Numbered from the stretch's first letter, positions 24,123-33,384 are shown. The stretch is DNA of 36,266 nt from Muribaculaceae bacterium (GCA_017621225.1 JAGATN010000041.1:1-36266); one strand, 5' to 3'. Notes: generated from the sequence alone by a model not told the origin. Made by a program: numbers and translations.

Positions 24123-25493
24123 TTACTGCTTGACGACCGATTCGCCTCGACATGAAGCCGCACAATCGCCGCAAAGGGCATCGGGGCCGCCCTTGAACCG
24201 TAGCTCCACCAAATGACGCAGTCGGTCGCTCAGGCCGTCGATATGCACCGAGTCTATCACGTCGGTCATAAATGCCTGCATAAGCATGGTGCGCGCCTCG
24301 TGTTCCGTGATGCCCCTGGTACGCATATAGAACAATGCCTCGGCATCGAGCTGACCGGTCGTTGCACCGTGGCTGCACTTAACGTCGTCGTTATAAATTT
24401 CGAGCTGCGGCTTGGTATGCATCCGGGCATCGGTCGAAGCCAATATGTTGCGGTTGCTCTGATAAGCTTCGGTAAACGAAGCGCCCGGGGCCACGAGTAT
24501 GCTTCCCGAAAATACGCCCTTCGAATCATCGTCGAGCACGTACTTGAACATTTGAGTGCTGTGGCAATGCTGCGACAGGTGATTTATGCGGGTATGATTG
24601 TCGGTATGCTGCGAAGCCGAGCATATGGCCATGCCGTTGAGCGTAGTGGAGCAATGCGCGCCCGAAACGTCAATGTGATAATCGTTGCGGGTAATGCCTC
24701 CGTAGAGGGTGGTTCCGTTAATGCGCACGTTTGAGCCGTCGTGTTGCCTTACGAACATCTGAGAATAGCGCGACGTGCGCGACGACGACTCCTCGATGTC
24801 GATGATTTCGAGCGACGAGTTACGTCCGGCGACCACCTCAACCACTTGCGACGACAGATAATCGGTCGCGGAGTCCTGAGTATGATCGCAGACGAGCAGT
24901 TGCGCGGCGGCATCATCTTCGAGCACTATGAGCAGTCGTCGGAATGCCGCCAATGGTGCCGGCGAACTGAATATGTTGACCAACTGCAAAGGCTTCGACA
25001 GCTGCACGCCGCGAGGCACGTAGATCAAGGCGCCATCCTGAGCGAGAAGCGTGTTCAGGGCCACCGACGCATTCGACAGCGGAGCCACCGAACCGTAATA
25101 GCGCTCCACCAACTCCGCTTTTTCGCGGGCGGCCGCGCGCAGCGACATGAACAGCGCTCCGTCGGTCAGCTTGCCTTGCAGGGTCGACGTGGAACGAAAC
25201 GAGTCGTTGACCGTTATGCCAAGCAGAGTGCTCATATTCGGCACCCCGCATTTAAACGACGATGCGACGTCAACGGGTATGTTGACGCGGCTTATGTTTA
25301 CGCCGTAGTCGGGCGCAAACATGTCGTTGATCGACGTATGTTCGAAATCCTCGCACGATGAGTCGGGAAGCTGCGCGCGCTCGAGCACCTCGAGCGCCTC
25401 GGCGCGGAGCTTGTTGAGCGGAGCCGCCGAATTTTCGTCGACCGTGGCTCGATTTTCGAGATATAGCTCTATGTATTGTTTCAGACTGTTCAT
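24123..25493 (-). CDS. sufD: Fe-S cluster assembly protein SufD
   Basis: The 456-residue protein is the SufD scaffold subunit that forms the SufBC2D complex. The beta-helix core is recognisable by LIYVPRGVQLSKPLQLVNIF, GRNSSLEIIDIEESS and the late SCGATTGQLD-like segment CSHGATTGQLDAEALFYMRTRG, which includes the conserved His near the SufB interface. The N-terminal 150 residues are variable, as is usual in SufD. Its ATG overlaps the sufC stop as ATGA, so translation is probably coupled. A gap of 25 bases leads to sufS. Confidence 0.95.
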   Translation of the reverse strand: MNSLKQYIELYLENRATVDENSAAPLNKLRAEALEVLERAQLPDSSCEDFEHTSINDMFAPDYGVNISRVNIPVDVASSFKCGVPNMSTLLGITVNDSFRSTSTLQGKLTDGALFMSLRAAAREKAELVERYYGSVAPLSNASVALNTLLAQDGALIYVPRGVQLSKPLQLVNIFSSPAPLAAFRRLLIVLEDDAAAQLLVCDHTQDSATDYLSSQVVEVVAGRNSSLEIIDIEESSSRTSRYSQMFVRQHDGSNVRINGTTLYGGITRNDYHIDVSGAHCSTTLNGMAICSASQHTDNHTRINHLSQHCHSTQMFKYVLDDDSKGVFSGSILVAPGASFTEAYQSNRNILASTDARMHTKPQLEIYNDDVKCSHGATTGQLDAEALFYMRTRGITEHEARTMLMQAFMTDVIDSVHIDGLSDRLRHLVELRFKGGPDALCGDCAASCRGESVVKQ

Positions 25494-26263
25494 TTCGACT
25501 CGTTATCAATTTCTTCCTTAATCCAGTCGTAACCGCGTTCCTCAAGCTCGAGCGCCAATTCGGGGCCGCCCGTCTTCACTATGCGCCCCTTATAAAGCAC
25601 ATGTACGAAATCGGGCTTAATGTAGTCGAGCAGACGCTGATAGTGCGTGATGACTATGGTGGCGTTCTTTTCTGTTTTGAGCTTGTTGACGCCTCCGGCC
25701 ACTATTCGCAGGGCATCGATGTCGAGGCCGCTGTCGGTTTCGTCGAGTATCGAAAGCTTGGGCTCAAGCACCGCCATCTGAAATATTTCGTTGCGTTTCT
25801 TTTCGCCGCCCGAAAAGCCTTCGTTCACCGAGCGCGAGGCCAGCTTATTGTCAAGCTCTACTATGGCGCGTTTCTGACGCATCATTTTCAAGAAGTCGGA
25901 TGCCGCCAACGGAGGTTCGTTAAAATATTTACGCTTGGCATTGACTGCCGCACGCATAAAATTGACCATCGACACCCCCGGAATCTCTACCGGGTACTGA
26001 AACGACAGAAACAATCCTTCATGCGAACGATCCTCGGGCGTCATGTCGAGCAGCTGCTTTCCGTTGAGAGTCGCGCTCCCCGACGACACCGTAAATGCGG
26101 GATTTCCGGCAAGCACTTCGCTCAGCGTGCTCTTTCCCGAACCGTTAGGACCCATTATGGCATGCACCTCGCCCTCGCGCACGATAAGATTTATGCCCTT
26201 CAGAATCTCTTTATTCTCAATGCCGGCGTGAAGGTCACGCACTTCTAACAATATCTCTTTCAT
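25490..26263 (-). CDS. sufC: Fe-S cluster assembly ATPase SufC
   Basis: This 257-residue ABC ATPase has Walker A GPNGSGKST (38-46), the signature SGGEKKRNEIFQM, and Walker B LSILDETDSGLDIDAL. The SGGEKKRNE form and the DETDSGLD ending are specific to SufC. It hydrolyses ATP to drive shape changes in SufB-SufD during cluster assembly, in the cytoplasm. No membrane partner is present, as expected. It lies 35 bases below sufB and overlaps sufD by 4 bases. Confidence 0.98.
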   Translation of the reverse strand: MKEILLEVRDLHAGIENKEILKGINLIVREGEVHAIMGPNGSGKSTLSEVLAGNPAFTVSSGSATLNGKQLLDMTPEDRSHEGLFLSFQYPVEIPGVSMVNFMRAAVNAKRKYFNEPPLAASDFLKMMRQKRAIVELDNKLASRSVNEGFSGGEKKRNEIFQMAVLEPKLSILDETDSGLDIDALRIVAGGVNKLKTEKNATIVITHYQRLLDYIKPDFVHVLYKGRIVKTGGPELALELEERGYDWIKEEIDNESK

Positions 26264-26298
26264 ACTGTGTAGCTACTATTTGTTGTTGCAAGGGCCAA

Positions 26299-27759
26299 TC
26301 AACCGACCGAGCCCTCAAGTGTAATCTGCAATAATTTCTGGGCCTCGACGGCAAACTCCATCGGCAATTTGTTCATCACCTCCTTGGCATAGCCGTTTAC
26401 TATGAGGCCCACGGCTTCCTCGGTGGGTATGCCGCGTTGGTTGCAATAAAATATCTGGTCTTCGCTTATTTTCGACGTAGTGGCCTCGTGCTCCACTATG
26501 GCGGTGTCGTTGAGCACGTCGATGTACGGGAAAGTGTGCGCGCCGCACGTCGAACTAAGCAGCAGGCTGTCGCACTGGGTATAGTTGCGGCATCCGTCGG
26601 CTTTCGGCGCCACCTTCACCAATCCGCGATACGAATTCTGACTGTGTCCGGCCGAAATGCCCTTCGACACTATGGTGCTTCGGGTGTTGCGCCCCGTATG
26701 TATCATCTTCGTTCCGGTGTCGGCCTGCTGATAATTGTTGGTCACGGCCACCGAATAAAATTCGCCCACCGCGCCTTCGCCGGCCAATATGCAGCTCGGA
26801 TACTTCCACGTGATGGCCGAGCCCGTTTCGACCTGCGTCCATGACAGCTTTGAATAGTCGCCACGGCAAAGGCCTCGCTTGGTCACGAAATTGTACACGC
26901 CGCCACGACCTTCCTTGTCGCCGGCATACCAGTTCTGCACCGTGGAGTACTTTACCTCGGCACGCTCCTCGACCACTATCTCCACTATTGCGGCGTGTAG
27001 CTGGTTTTCGTCGCGCATCGGAGCCGTACACCCCTCAAGGTAGCTCACGTAAGCATCGTCGTCGGCCACGATGAGCGTACGCTCGAACTGACCCGTGCCC
27101 GAGGCGTTGATGCGGAAATAGGTCGAAAGCTCCATGGGGCATCGTACCCCCTTGGGTATGTAGACGAACGAGCCGTCGGAAAACACTGCCGAATTTAGCG
27201 CCGCGTAAAAGTTGTCGCGATACGACACCACGCTTCCTAGATAGCGCTTCACCAGATCGGGATAATCCTTCACGGCCTCTGATATGGAACAGAATATCAC
27301 GCCCAGTTCGGCAAGCTTCTCGCGATGAGTGGTCTTCACGCTCACCGAATCCATGACGGCATCGACGGCCATGCCCGACAGCACCTTCTGTTCTTCGAGT
27401 GGAATGCCAAGCTTATTGAACGTGTCGATGAGCTGCGGATCCACCTCGTCCATGCTTTTCGGGCCCTCTTTCTTTCGAGGAGCGGCATAATAGCTTATGG
27501 CCTGGAAATCTATTTCGGGAATGTCGAGATGCGCCCATTTGGGCGGTGTGAGCGTCAGCCAGTGGCGAAAGGCCTTCAATCTGAATTCAAGCAGCCACTC
27601 CGGTTCGCCCTTTTTTGCCGATATGAACCGCACCACGTCTTCGTTGAGTCCGCGAGGTATTATGTCGGTTTCAATATCCGTAGTAAAACCATACTTATAC
27701 TCATTGTTGGTAACGTCGCCAAGTATGTCGTTGGTTTCAATGTCTTTATTTTTATCCAT
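26299..27759 (-). CDS. sufB: Fe-S cluster assembly scaffold SufB
   Basis: I chose the ATG at 27759 (486 residues, [10 protein letters not shown]), as upstream residues do not resemble the family. SufB is the scaffold on which the new Fe-S cluster forms, with SufC and SufD. Typical segments are [17 protein letters not shown] near residue 50, [22 protein letters not shown], and the region holding the conserved cysteines ([22 protein letters not shown]). [21 protein letters not shown] is also characteristic. It is the first suf gene in the run and follows cvpA after 75 bases. Confidence 0.98.
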   Translation of the reverse strand: MDKNKDIETNDILGDVTNNEYKYGFTTDIETDIIPRGLNEDVVRFISAKKGEPEWLLEFRLKAFRHWLTLTPPKWAHLDIPEIDFQAISYYAAPRKKEGPKSMDEVDPQLIDTFNKLGIPLEEQKVLSGMAVDAVMDSVSVKTTHREKLAELGVIFCSISEAVKDYPDLVKRYLGSVVSYRDNFYAALNSAVFSDGSFVYIPKGVRCPMELSTYFRINASGTGQFERTLIVADDDAYVSYLEGCTAPMRDENQLHAAIVEIVVEERAEVKYSTVQNWYAGDKEGRGGVYNFVTKRGLCRGDYSKLSWTQVETGSAITWKYPSCILAGEGAVGEFYSVAVTNNYQQADTGTKMIHTGRNTRSTIVSKGISAGHSQNSYRGLVKVAPKADGCRNYTQCDSLLLSSTCGAHTFPYIDVLNDTAIVEHEATTSKISEDQIFYCNQRGIPTEEAVGLIVNGYAKEVMNKLPMEFAVEAQKLLQITLEGSVG

Positions 27760-27834
27760 AACTATTTTTTCAGTCCTTGATGCCAAAAGGCCATCATTCA
27801 CTCGAATATGGTTTGAATACAACAACGTTTGCCG

Positions 27835-28344
27835 TCAATTTGTTGGCATGACCAATCCCCACAGCCAAGGCGCAAGGCCGATTATCGTACGGAATGCCTC
27901 GCCGCCGAAAAGCCGCGACGACTCGAACAACGGCGAATCGGGCCACCCTATCTTGTAGAGATTCAGAAGCAAGCTCATGACCAGAAACCACTTGAACGCC
28001 ATAAACGCCGACCCGGCGATGCCATCGACCGGCCCGAGAAAAAGCGTATGCACGGCTTTACGCAATATGAGCGAGAACACCCAGATGCCAAACCACACAA
28101 GCAGAAACAATGCCACGTTGCCCACCACGCTTGCCACATAAATGTCGGCCGACGAATTTCCGGCCACATCCGCGCCAAGCCACTCCGTAGCCAATGCCGT
28201 TGCCTTATCTCCCAAGCTCCGGCAGGCAAGAATGCCGCCGACCACGCCACACAGCGACCCGGCCTGACGTATCACACCCTTCCTATAACCGAGAACCACG
28301 GCTCCGGCAAAGATTATAACTATTATTATGTCGGTAACGCTCAT
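27835..28344 (-). CDS. CvpA family membrane protein
   Basis: The 169-residue protein has four hydrophobic segments. Its opening, DIIIVIIFAGAVVLGYRKGVIRQ, is the mark of the CvpA family (named from a colicin V production gene), with FLLVWFGIWVFSLILRK and a later DGIAGSAFMAFKWFLVMS. The molecular function is not settled. It is the first gene of the minus-strand run leading into sufB, an arrangement I have seen in other Bacteroidales. A divergent promoter region of 66 bases separates it from the HAD hydrolase gene. Confidence 0.88.
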   Translation of the reverse strand: MSVTDIIIVIIFAGAVVLGYRKGVIRQAGSLCGVVGGILACRSLGDKATALATEWLGADVAGNSSADIYVASVVGNVALFLLVWFGIWVFSLILRKAVHTLFLGPVDGIAGSAFMAFKWFLVMSLLLNLYKIGWPDSPLFESSRLFGGEAFRTIIGLAPWLWGLVMPTN

Positions 28345-28367
28345 ATCACTGACTTACTTCCAAGGCA

Positions 28368-28375
28368 CAAAGATA
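28368..28375 (-). promoter_or_regulatory. -7 box (TATCTTTG) of the cvpA-suf run
   Basis: The minus strand reads TATCTTTG 23 bases above the cvpA ATG. No TTG is at the right distance. If no other promoter lies in the 75-base gap before sufB, this box drives the suf genes as well. Confidence 0.45.
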
Positions 28376-28398
28376 CATAAAAAAACAGATTTTTTATG

Positions 28399-28406
28399 TA
28401 ATTTTG
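28399..28406 (+). promoter_or_regulatory. -7 box (TAATTTTG) 4 bases before the HAD gene start
   Basis: TAATTTTG is followed by CAAC and then the ATG, so the transcript would be leaderless. The upstream region is a run of A and T without a TTG. Confidence 0.45.
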
Positions 28407-28410
28407 CAAC

Positions 28411-29031
28411 ATGATTAAGAATATACTTTTCGATCTCGGAGGCGTAATAATGGACATACGCCGCGACAATTGCGTAGAAGCGTTCAAAAAGCTCGGAATG
28501 GCCGATCCGGGCCAATTTCTCGGCGATTACGCACAAAAAGGGCCGTTTCAAGGCGTAGAGGACGGCTCGGTGAGCGCAAGCCAATTTAGGGATGAAATAC
28601 GCAAACTGATACCCGTCCGGCTTTCCGACGAGGAAATCGACGATGCATTCAGCCAATTTCTCATCGGAATACCCACGCACCGACTCGGCGAGCTCGAACG
28701 GCTTCACGAGTCGTACCGACTGCTGATGTTGAGCAATACCAATCCGATAATGTGGAACGGAAAAATCGACAGCGAGTTTCGCAAGGCCGGTCACGACGTA
28801 GGGCACTACTTCGACGGCATAGCGCTTTCGTATGAAGCAAAAGCAATGAAGCCCGATTTGCGGATATTCCGTTATGCCATCGAAAAGCTGAAAATGGATC
28901 CGAACGAAACCATTTTTCTCGACGACTCGCAGACCAACCTCGATGCGGCAGCCCGATTAGGATTCAAGACGCTCCTCGTTCCGCCGGAGAAGGAATTCTA
29001 CCAACTGCTGAAAGATGTCAACATACAATAA
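28411..29031 (+). CDS. HAD-IA family phosphatase
   Basis: The 206-residue hydrolase has the HAD motifs in order: ILFDLGGVIMD (nucleophile Asp8), MLSNTNPI, the Lys in EAKAMKPDLRIF, and FLDDSQTNLDAA with the metal-binding Asp pair. The DLGG form and the length resemble YihX-like sugar-phosphate phosphatases, but the substrate is not clear from sequence. It is cytoplasmic. It starts directly below its promoter box and runs into ribF, so the two probably share a transcript. A longer ribF start would overlap it by 17 bases. Confidence 0.9.
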   Translation: MIKNILFDLGGVIMDIRRDNCVEAFKKLGMADPGQFLGDYAQKGPFQGVEDGSVSASQFRDEIRKLIPVRLSDEEIDDAFSQFLIGIPTHRLGELERLHESYRLLMLSNTNPIMWNGKIDSEFRKAGHDVGHYFDGIALSYEAKAMKPDLRIFRYAIEKLKMDPNETIFLDDSQTNLDAAARLGFKTLLVPPEKEFYQLLKDVNIQ

Positions 29032-29053
29032 ATTCAGCACACGCACCCGACCC

Positions 29054-30001
29054 ATGGAGACAATCGGAAACGCCGGTAACGTGCGCAGGCGCATCGCCGC
29101 GATAGGAATGTTTGACGGAGTACACGTCGGCCACTCATTTCTGATCGACTTCCTTAAAGGCGAAGCCGAAGCCCGCAATCTCAGCCCGGCCGTAGTGACA
29201 TTTTACGAACATCCGCTAAGCATAGTGCGTCCGGCCGAAACGCCCAAACGGCTGTCGACTCCGCAAGAGCGCGCGCAACTTTTGGGCATCGCCGGCATCG
29301 GCGACGTGATAATGCTGCACTTCGACGAAGCCCTTCGCAGCATGACGGCCCGGCAATTCATGGAGCTGATGCACGACCGATACGGCATCGACGCATTGGT
29401 GATGGGGTTCAACAACCGATTCGGCCACGACCGACTCCAAACGATGGATCAATATCGCGAAACGGGCCGCCAGACAGGCATTGAAGTCATCGAAGCGCCG
29501 GAATACGAAGGTCCCCACGCCCCGGTAAGCTCGTCGATAATACGATCGCTGATCGGCGACGGACGCATGGCCGAAGCCTCGGCAAAGTTAGGGCGCCCAT
29601 ATCTGCTCACGGGCCCGGTGGTAACCGGCAACCAAATAGGCCGCAAGCTCGGATTTCCCACGGCCAACATCGACATCGACGGCAGCCTGACTCAGCTTCC
29701 GCGCGAAGGAGTTTATGCCGCGCTGGCCACGACGCCCGACGGCGCCACGCACCGGGCAATGCTCAACATAGGCCATCGCCCGACCATAAACAGCGACGCT
29801 CCCACCCGACTGTCGGTCGAGGCGCATCTGCACGACTATTCGGGCAATCTTTACGGCAGCACCATCAGCGTGGAGCCGTTGGAGATGATTCGCCACGAAT
29901 GCCGGTTTCCCACACTCGAAAAATTGAAATCGCAATTGGCCATCGACGCGCGCGCCACGAAAGCCATTGCATCGGCGCGTCTCGCCTCAGCGAAGCGCTG
30001 A
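29054..30001 (+). CDS. ribF: Bifunctional riboflavin kinase / FAD synthetase
   Basis: I prefer the ATG at 29054 (315 residues), which puts the usual short stretch before the nucleotide-binding segment IGMFDGVHVGH; an ATG at 29015 would add 13 residues and overlap the HAD gene. The enzyme makes FMN and FAD from riboflavin. The N-terminal FMN adenylyltransferase domain has GMFDGVHVGHSFLI and VMGFNNRFGHDR, then SSSIIRSLIGDG. The C-terminal riboflavin kinase domain has NQIGRKLGFPTANID, GVYA and VEAHLHDYSGNLYG. The 3' end overlaps the convergent methyltransferase by 15 bases. Confidence 0.96.
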   Translation: METIGNAGNVRRRIAAIGMFDGVHVGHSFLIDFLKGEAEARNLSPAVVTFYEHPLSIVRPAETPKRLSTPQERAQLLGIAGIGDVIMLHFDEALRSMTARQFMELMHDRYGIDALVMGFNNRFGHDRLQTMDQYRETGRQTGIEVIEAPEYEGPHAPVSSSIIRSLIGDGRMAEASAKLGRPYLLTGPVVTGNQIGRKLGFPTANIDIDGSLTQLPREGVYAALATTPDGATHRAMLNIGHRPTINSDAPTRLSVEAHLHDYSGNLYGSTISVEPLEMIRHECRFPTLEKLKSQLAIDARATKAIASARLASAKR

Positions 30002-30514
30002 AAAGAAGTGCCACAAGGCTATGCCGGTCGACACCGACACGTTAAGCGAATGCTTGGTGCCGCACTGCGGTATCTCGATGCACACATCGGCCTGATCCAC
30101 CACCCGCTGATCCACTCCGTTCACCTCGTGCCCCGCCACGATGGCATACTTTTTACCCTTATCGGGAACGAAATCATTTAGCGCCACGCTCCCCTTCACC
30201 TGCTCGAGCACGCATATCTCATAACCGTTACGCTTCAGTTCGGCTATGCAGTCGAGCGTATTCTCATAGTACTCCCACATCACCGAATCCTCCGCTCCGA
30301 GAGCCGTCTTGTGTATTTCGGCCGACGGCGGGGTAGCCGTTATGCCACAGAGCATTATGCGCTCAACGAGAAAAGCGTCGGAGGTACGAAACACCGACCC
30401 TATGTTGTTGAGGCTACGTATATTGTCGAGAATCGCCACAACGGGCAGTTTGCCCTTGTGGCGATATTCGTCCACCGTGTCACGGTGCAAATCCCAGATG
30501 TTTTTCTTAAGCAT
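29987..30514 (-). CDS. SPOUT-class RNA methyltransferase (TrmH family)
   Basis: The 175-residue protein is a trefoil-knot methyltransferase using SAM to modify a ribose in rRNA or tRNA. The three SpoU motifs are present: NIRSLNNIGSVFRTSDAF, AIVAGHEVNGVDQRVVDQAD, and IEIPQCGTKHSLNVSVSTGIALW. Motif 2 has GHEVNGV where GNEGxG is more usual, a common Bacteroidetes variant as far as I recall. There is no extra N-terminal RNA-binding domain. It lies 23 bases below serS, so it is probably the last gene of a YqeY-SerS transcript. The exact RNA target is unknown. Confidence 0.9.
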   Translation of the reverse strand: MLKKNIWDLHRDTVDEYRHKGKLPVVAILDNIRSLNNIGSVFRTSDAFLVERIMLCGITATPPSAEIHKTALGAEDSVMWEYYENTLDCIAELKRNGYEICVLEQVKGSVALNDFVPDKGKKYAIVAGHEVNGVDQRVVDQADVCIEIPQCGTKHSLNVSVSTGIALWHFFSALR

Positions 30515-30537
30515 TGGCCATCAAAGGATTATTTCTA

Positions 30538-31809
30538 TCAGTCAATGATCGTGAAACCGGTGTATTTGTGCAGACACTCCGGCACCACGATGCCTTGCGG
30601 CGTCTGATTGTTTTCGAGCAGAGCGGCCATTATTCGCGGCAATGCCAGCGCCGAGCCGTTGAGCGTGTGGCACAAGCGCGTCTTCTTGTCGGCGGTGCGA
30701 TAGCGGCACTTCAGGCGGTTGGCCTGATAGGTTTCGAAATTCGACACCGACGAAACCTCGAGCCAACGCTTCTGAGCGGCCGAGAACACTTCGAAGTCAA
30801 ACGTTATGGCCGAAGTAAAGCTCATGTCGCCGCCGCAAAGGCGCAATATGTGCCAGGGCAGGCCCAACTTCTCCAGAAGGCCCTGCACGTGCATCTTCAT
30901 CTCTTCAAGTGCGGCATACGAGTTTTCGGGCTTCTCTATGCGCACTATCTCCACCTTGTCAAACTGGTGCAGACGGTTAAGTCCTCTCACATCCTTGCCG
31001 TAGCTTCCGGCTTCGCGACGGAAACAAGCCGAATAGGCTGCATTTTTCACGGGAAGCTGATTCTCGTTGAGTATCACGTCACGGTATATGTTGGTCACGG
31101 GCACTTCGGCCGTCGGTATGAGATACAGATTGTCCTCGTTCACATAATACATCTGGCCCTCCTTGTCGGGAAGCTGACCGGTGCCGTAGCCCGAGGCTTC
31201 GTTCACCACGTACGGAGGCTGCACTTCGAGATATCCGGCCTTTCCGGCTTCGTCGAGGAAAAATTGTATCAATGCGCGCTGCAAACGAGCACCCTTACCG
31301 ATGTAGACCGGGAATCCGGCTCCGGTAATCTTCACTCCCAGATCGAAATCGATGAGATTGTATTTCTTTGCCAACTCCCAATGCGGCATTGCGTCGGCAG
31401 GCAGATCAGGCATCGGACCGCCCTCGCGCTCCACCACGTTGTCGGCAGCGGTAAGCCCCTTGGGCACCATATCGCACGGCAAGTTGGGCACCGAGAGCAG
31501 CAATGTGCGTATGTCGGCTTCGGCGGCATCGAGCTTGCCCGCTATCTCCTTCTGGGCCTCCTTCAGTTCGGCCACCTTTGCCTTTGCCTCGTTGGCTTCG
31601 TCGCGCTTGCCCTGCTTCATCAGGGTGCCTATGCGGTCGGCATATTTTTTCAATTCGGCCGAACGGTTGTCATTGTCGAGCTGCAGCTGTCGGCGTTCGT
31701 CGTCGAGGGCCAATACGCGGGTAATGGCCTCCCGGCCGTCAAATCCCTTCACGGCCAGACGTTCTATGGCGCGTTCGGGGTTTTCCTTTATCTGAGAAAT
31801 GGTTAGCAT
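30538..31809 (-). CDS. serS: Serine-tRNA ligase
   Basis: The 423-residue product matches usual SerRS length. It charges tRNA-Ser in the cytoplasm. An N-terminal coiled-coil arm (about residues 30-100) binds the long variable arm of the tRNA. The class II catalytic core follows with YLEVQPPYVV, motif 2 CFRREAGSYGKDVRGLNRLHQF and the motif 3 region with LNGSALALPRIMAALLENNQ. It lies 33 bases below the YqeY-like gene on the same strand. Confidence 0.98.
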   Translation of the reverse strand: MLTISQIKENPERAIERLAVKGFDGREAITRVLALDDERRQLQLDNDNRSAELKKYADRIGTLMKQGKRDEANEAKAKVAELKEAQKEIAGKLDAAEADIRTLLLSVPNLPCDMVPKGLTAADNVVEREGGPMPDLPADAMPHWELAKKYNLIDFDLGVKITGAGFPVYIGKGARLQRALIQFFLDEAGKAGYLEVQPPYVVNEASGYGTGQLPDKEGQMYYVNEDNLYLIPTAEVPVTNIYRDVILNENQLPVKNAAYSACFRREAGSYGKDVRGLNRLHQFDKVEIVRIEKPENSYAALEEMKMHVQGLLEKLGLPWHILRLCGGDMSFTSAITFDFEVFSAAQKRWLEVSSVSNFETYQANRLKCRYRTADKKTRLCHTLNGSALALPRIMAALLENNQTPQGIVVPECLHKYTGFTIID

Positions 31810-31842
31810 ACTTGTAAAATTCTGTGGTTTTCCGTTCGATGA

Positions 31843-32298
31843 TTACGACAGCAGTTCCTTCACCTTTGCCGATATCACTCGGCCGTCGGCGCGCCCGGCA
31901 AGGGCTTTCGAGGCCACGCCCATGACCTTGCCCATCTCTTTGGCCGACGTTGCGCCCACCTGCTCTATAATCTCCTTGATTCGAGCCGTCAGCTCCTCAT
32001 CCGTCAATGGTTTGGGCAAATATTCCTCTATAACGGCTGCTTCGGCCAATTCGTTGTCGCGCAACTCCGGACGATTCTGCTGATTGTATATCTCAGCCGT
32101 TTCCTTACGTTGCTTCACCATTTTGGCCAATATCTTCAAAGCGTTTTCGTCCGAAAGGGTGCCGTCGGAACCCTTTGCGGTCTTAGCTTCCAAAAATTCC
32201 TTCTTGATGCCACGAAGCGCCTCAAGGCGCACCTTCTCTTTGGCAAGCATAGCCGATTTTATGTCGGCGCTGACTTTTTCGAATAAATCCATAATCAA
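31843..32298 (-). CDS. GatB/YqeY domain protein
   Basis: The 151-residue protein (or 149 from the second Met) is the stand-alone YqeY domain. It contains RLEALRGIKKEF near the start, QRKETAEIYNQQNRPEL in the middle, then YLPKPLTDEEL and GKVMG. This domain is related to the tail of the GatB amidotransferase subunit and is thought to bind tRNA, but its role alone is unsettled. It precedes serS, which fits a translation-related job. A good promoter lies just above. Confidence 0.93.
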   Translation of the reverse strand: MIMDLFEKVSADIKSAMLAKEKVRLEALRGIKKEFLEAKTAKGSDGTLSDENALKILAKMVKQRKETAEIYNQQNRPELRDNELAEAAVIEEYLPKPLTDEELTARIKEIIEQVGATSAKEMGKVMGVASKALAGRADGRVISAKVKELLS

Positions 32299-32312
32299 TA
32301 ATTTGGTTGTCG

Positions 32313-32343
32313 CAAAATTAATATATTCCTACAAAATATGCAA
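32313..32343 (-). promoter_or_regulatory. Promoter of the YqeY-SerS-methyltransferase run
   Basis: On the minus strand TTG (complement of 32341-32343), a 20-base spacer and TAATTTTG (complement of 32313-32320) fit the Bacteroides consensus. The box lies 14 bases above the first possible ATG. Confidence 0.6.
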
Positions 32344-32432
32344 AATATGCCGAACCAATCAAACATATGTCGGCCATTGGCAGTTATAATCGTATCATTC
32401 AACTAATCATAATCTAAAAAGTTAATGCAGAT

Positions 32433-33005
32433 ATGAAAACCAAAAGCATCAAAGGCACCAAAACCGAGGTAAACCTCGTGAAAGCCTACATGAGCGAGTC
32501 GGCGGCATACAGCCGATACACTTTCTATGCCTCGCAGGCTAATAAGGAGAAGTATTTCCCCATCGAAAAGATTTTTACCGAAACCGCCGACAACGAGCTT
32601 CGACACGCCAAGGTATTCTTCAAGCTGCTTGAAGGGGGATCCGTGCCGTGCACACTCGACGTAGATGCCGGCACGATAGCCGACACCGCCACCAACCTTG
32701 CCACGGCAGCACACGAAGAAATGGTGGAAGGAGTTGAACAATACACCGAAGCCGCCAAAGTGGCCGACGAGGAGGGCTTCACTGAAATAGCCGAACATTT
32801 CCGCGCCATTGCCGAAGTAGAGCAGCACCATCGCGAACGATTCGAAAAATACCTCAAGCAGGTAAAGGACGGAACGGTATGGAAACGCACTAAGGCCATA
32901 AAATGGCAATGCCTCGTATGCGGATACATTTTCGAGGGCAAAGAACCGCCGAAAGTATGCCCCGCATGCGATCACCCCTACCAGCATTACATGGCTCTCG
33001 ACTGA
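32433..33005 (+). CDS. rbr: Rubrerythrin
   Basis: The 190-residue protein is a two-domain rubrerythrin. The N-terminal four-helix part carries di-iron ligands (Glu22, ETADNELRHAK with Glu55 and His58, EEMVEG near 96, and a second ExxH near 130-133). The C-terminal rubredoxin domain has Cys160, Cys163, Cys176 and Cys179 (CLVCG and CPACD). It reduces hydrogen peroxide in the cytoplasm of anaerobes, which suits a strict gut anaerobe. The gene stands alone, with a hairpin terminator after it. I found no convincing promoter box in the 134 bases above. Confidence 0.97.
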   Translation: MKTKSIKGTKTEVNLVKAYMSESAAYSRYTFYASQANKEKYFPIEKIFTETADNELRHAKVFFKLLEGGSVPCTLDVDAGTIADTATNLATAAHEEMVEGVEQYTEAAKVADEEGFTEIAEHFRAIAEVEQHHRERFEKYLKQVKDGTVWKRTKAIKWQCLVCGYIFEGKEPPKVCPACDHPYQHYMALD

Positions 33006-33049
33006 GACCGTTAATGCCACGGCGGCATGCATTTATCGACACAGTAACG

Positions 33050-33092
33050 CGGATGGGCTTCGACTCTACGAGGCTCATCCGTGTCGTTTATT
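33050..33092 (+). terminator. Probable terminator of rubrerythrin
   Basis: CGGATGGGC (33050-33058) pairs with GCTCATCCG (33073-33081), with one G-T pair, followed by the T-rich TGTCGTTTATT. The T-run is short, so termination may be partial. Confidence 0.6.
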
Positions 33093-33110
33093 ATTCATTG
33101 GCTGCAATTA

Positions 33111-33182
33111 ATTATTCACGCCAATATGGCGCAAATAATGGCGCGAATCGTGGCGTGAATAATGACTAAAATGGCGCGAATA
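33111..33182. repeat. Cluster of 12-bp repeats in both orientations
   Basis: Consensus TGGCGYGAATA. Three tandem 12-mers occupy 33126-33137, 33138-33149 and 33150-33161, and another copy is at 33171-33182. A reversed copy at 33111-33122 pairs perfectly over 12 bases with 33152-33163. A weaker unit (ATGGCGAAAA) follows near 33210. I see no gene in 33006-33384; besides this cluster it holds the terminator before it and a promoter after it. Confidence 0.75.
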
Positions 33183-33251
33183 AATACCATGCCGTTGCTC
33201 ATTTGCAAAAATGGCGAAAAGCTATTTTTATATAAAAATAGAGCTAATTTA

Positions 33252-33281
33252 TTGTCAAATCGATTAAAATCGATACATTTG
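33252..33281 (+). promoter_or_regulatory. Consensus promoter of the outer-membrane receptor gene
   Basis: TTG at 33252-33254, exactly 19 bases, then TACATTTG at 33274-33281, an ideal match to the Bacteroides TTG-N19-TAnnTTTG form. It leaves a leader of roughly 100 bases before the likely start. Confidence 0.75.
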
Positions 33282-33384
33282 CAGAAACGTCAACTGCCGC
33301 AATCAATTAATAGACCAATCGACTAATTAACAAAACAACTAATCAACCTTATCCATAAACAATTCACCACATACGTCCACGGTT

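Noticed and set aside
33111-33182. CRISPR-like repeats
   Set aside because: The units are 12 bases, mixed in orientation, without unique spacers, and no cas genes are present.
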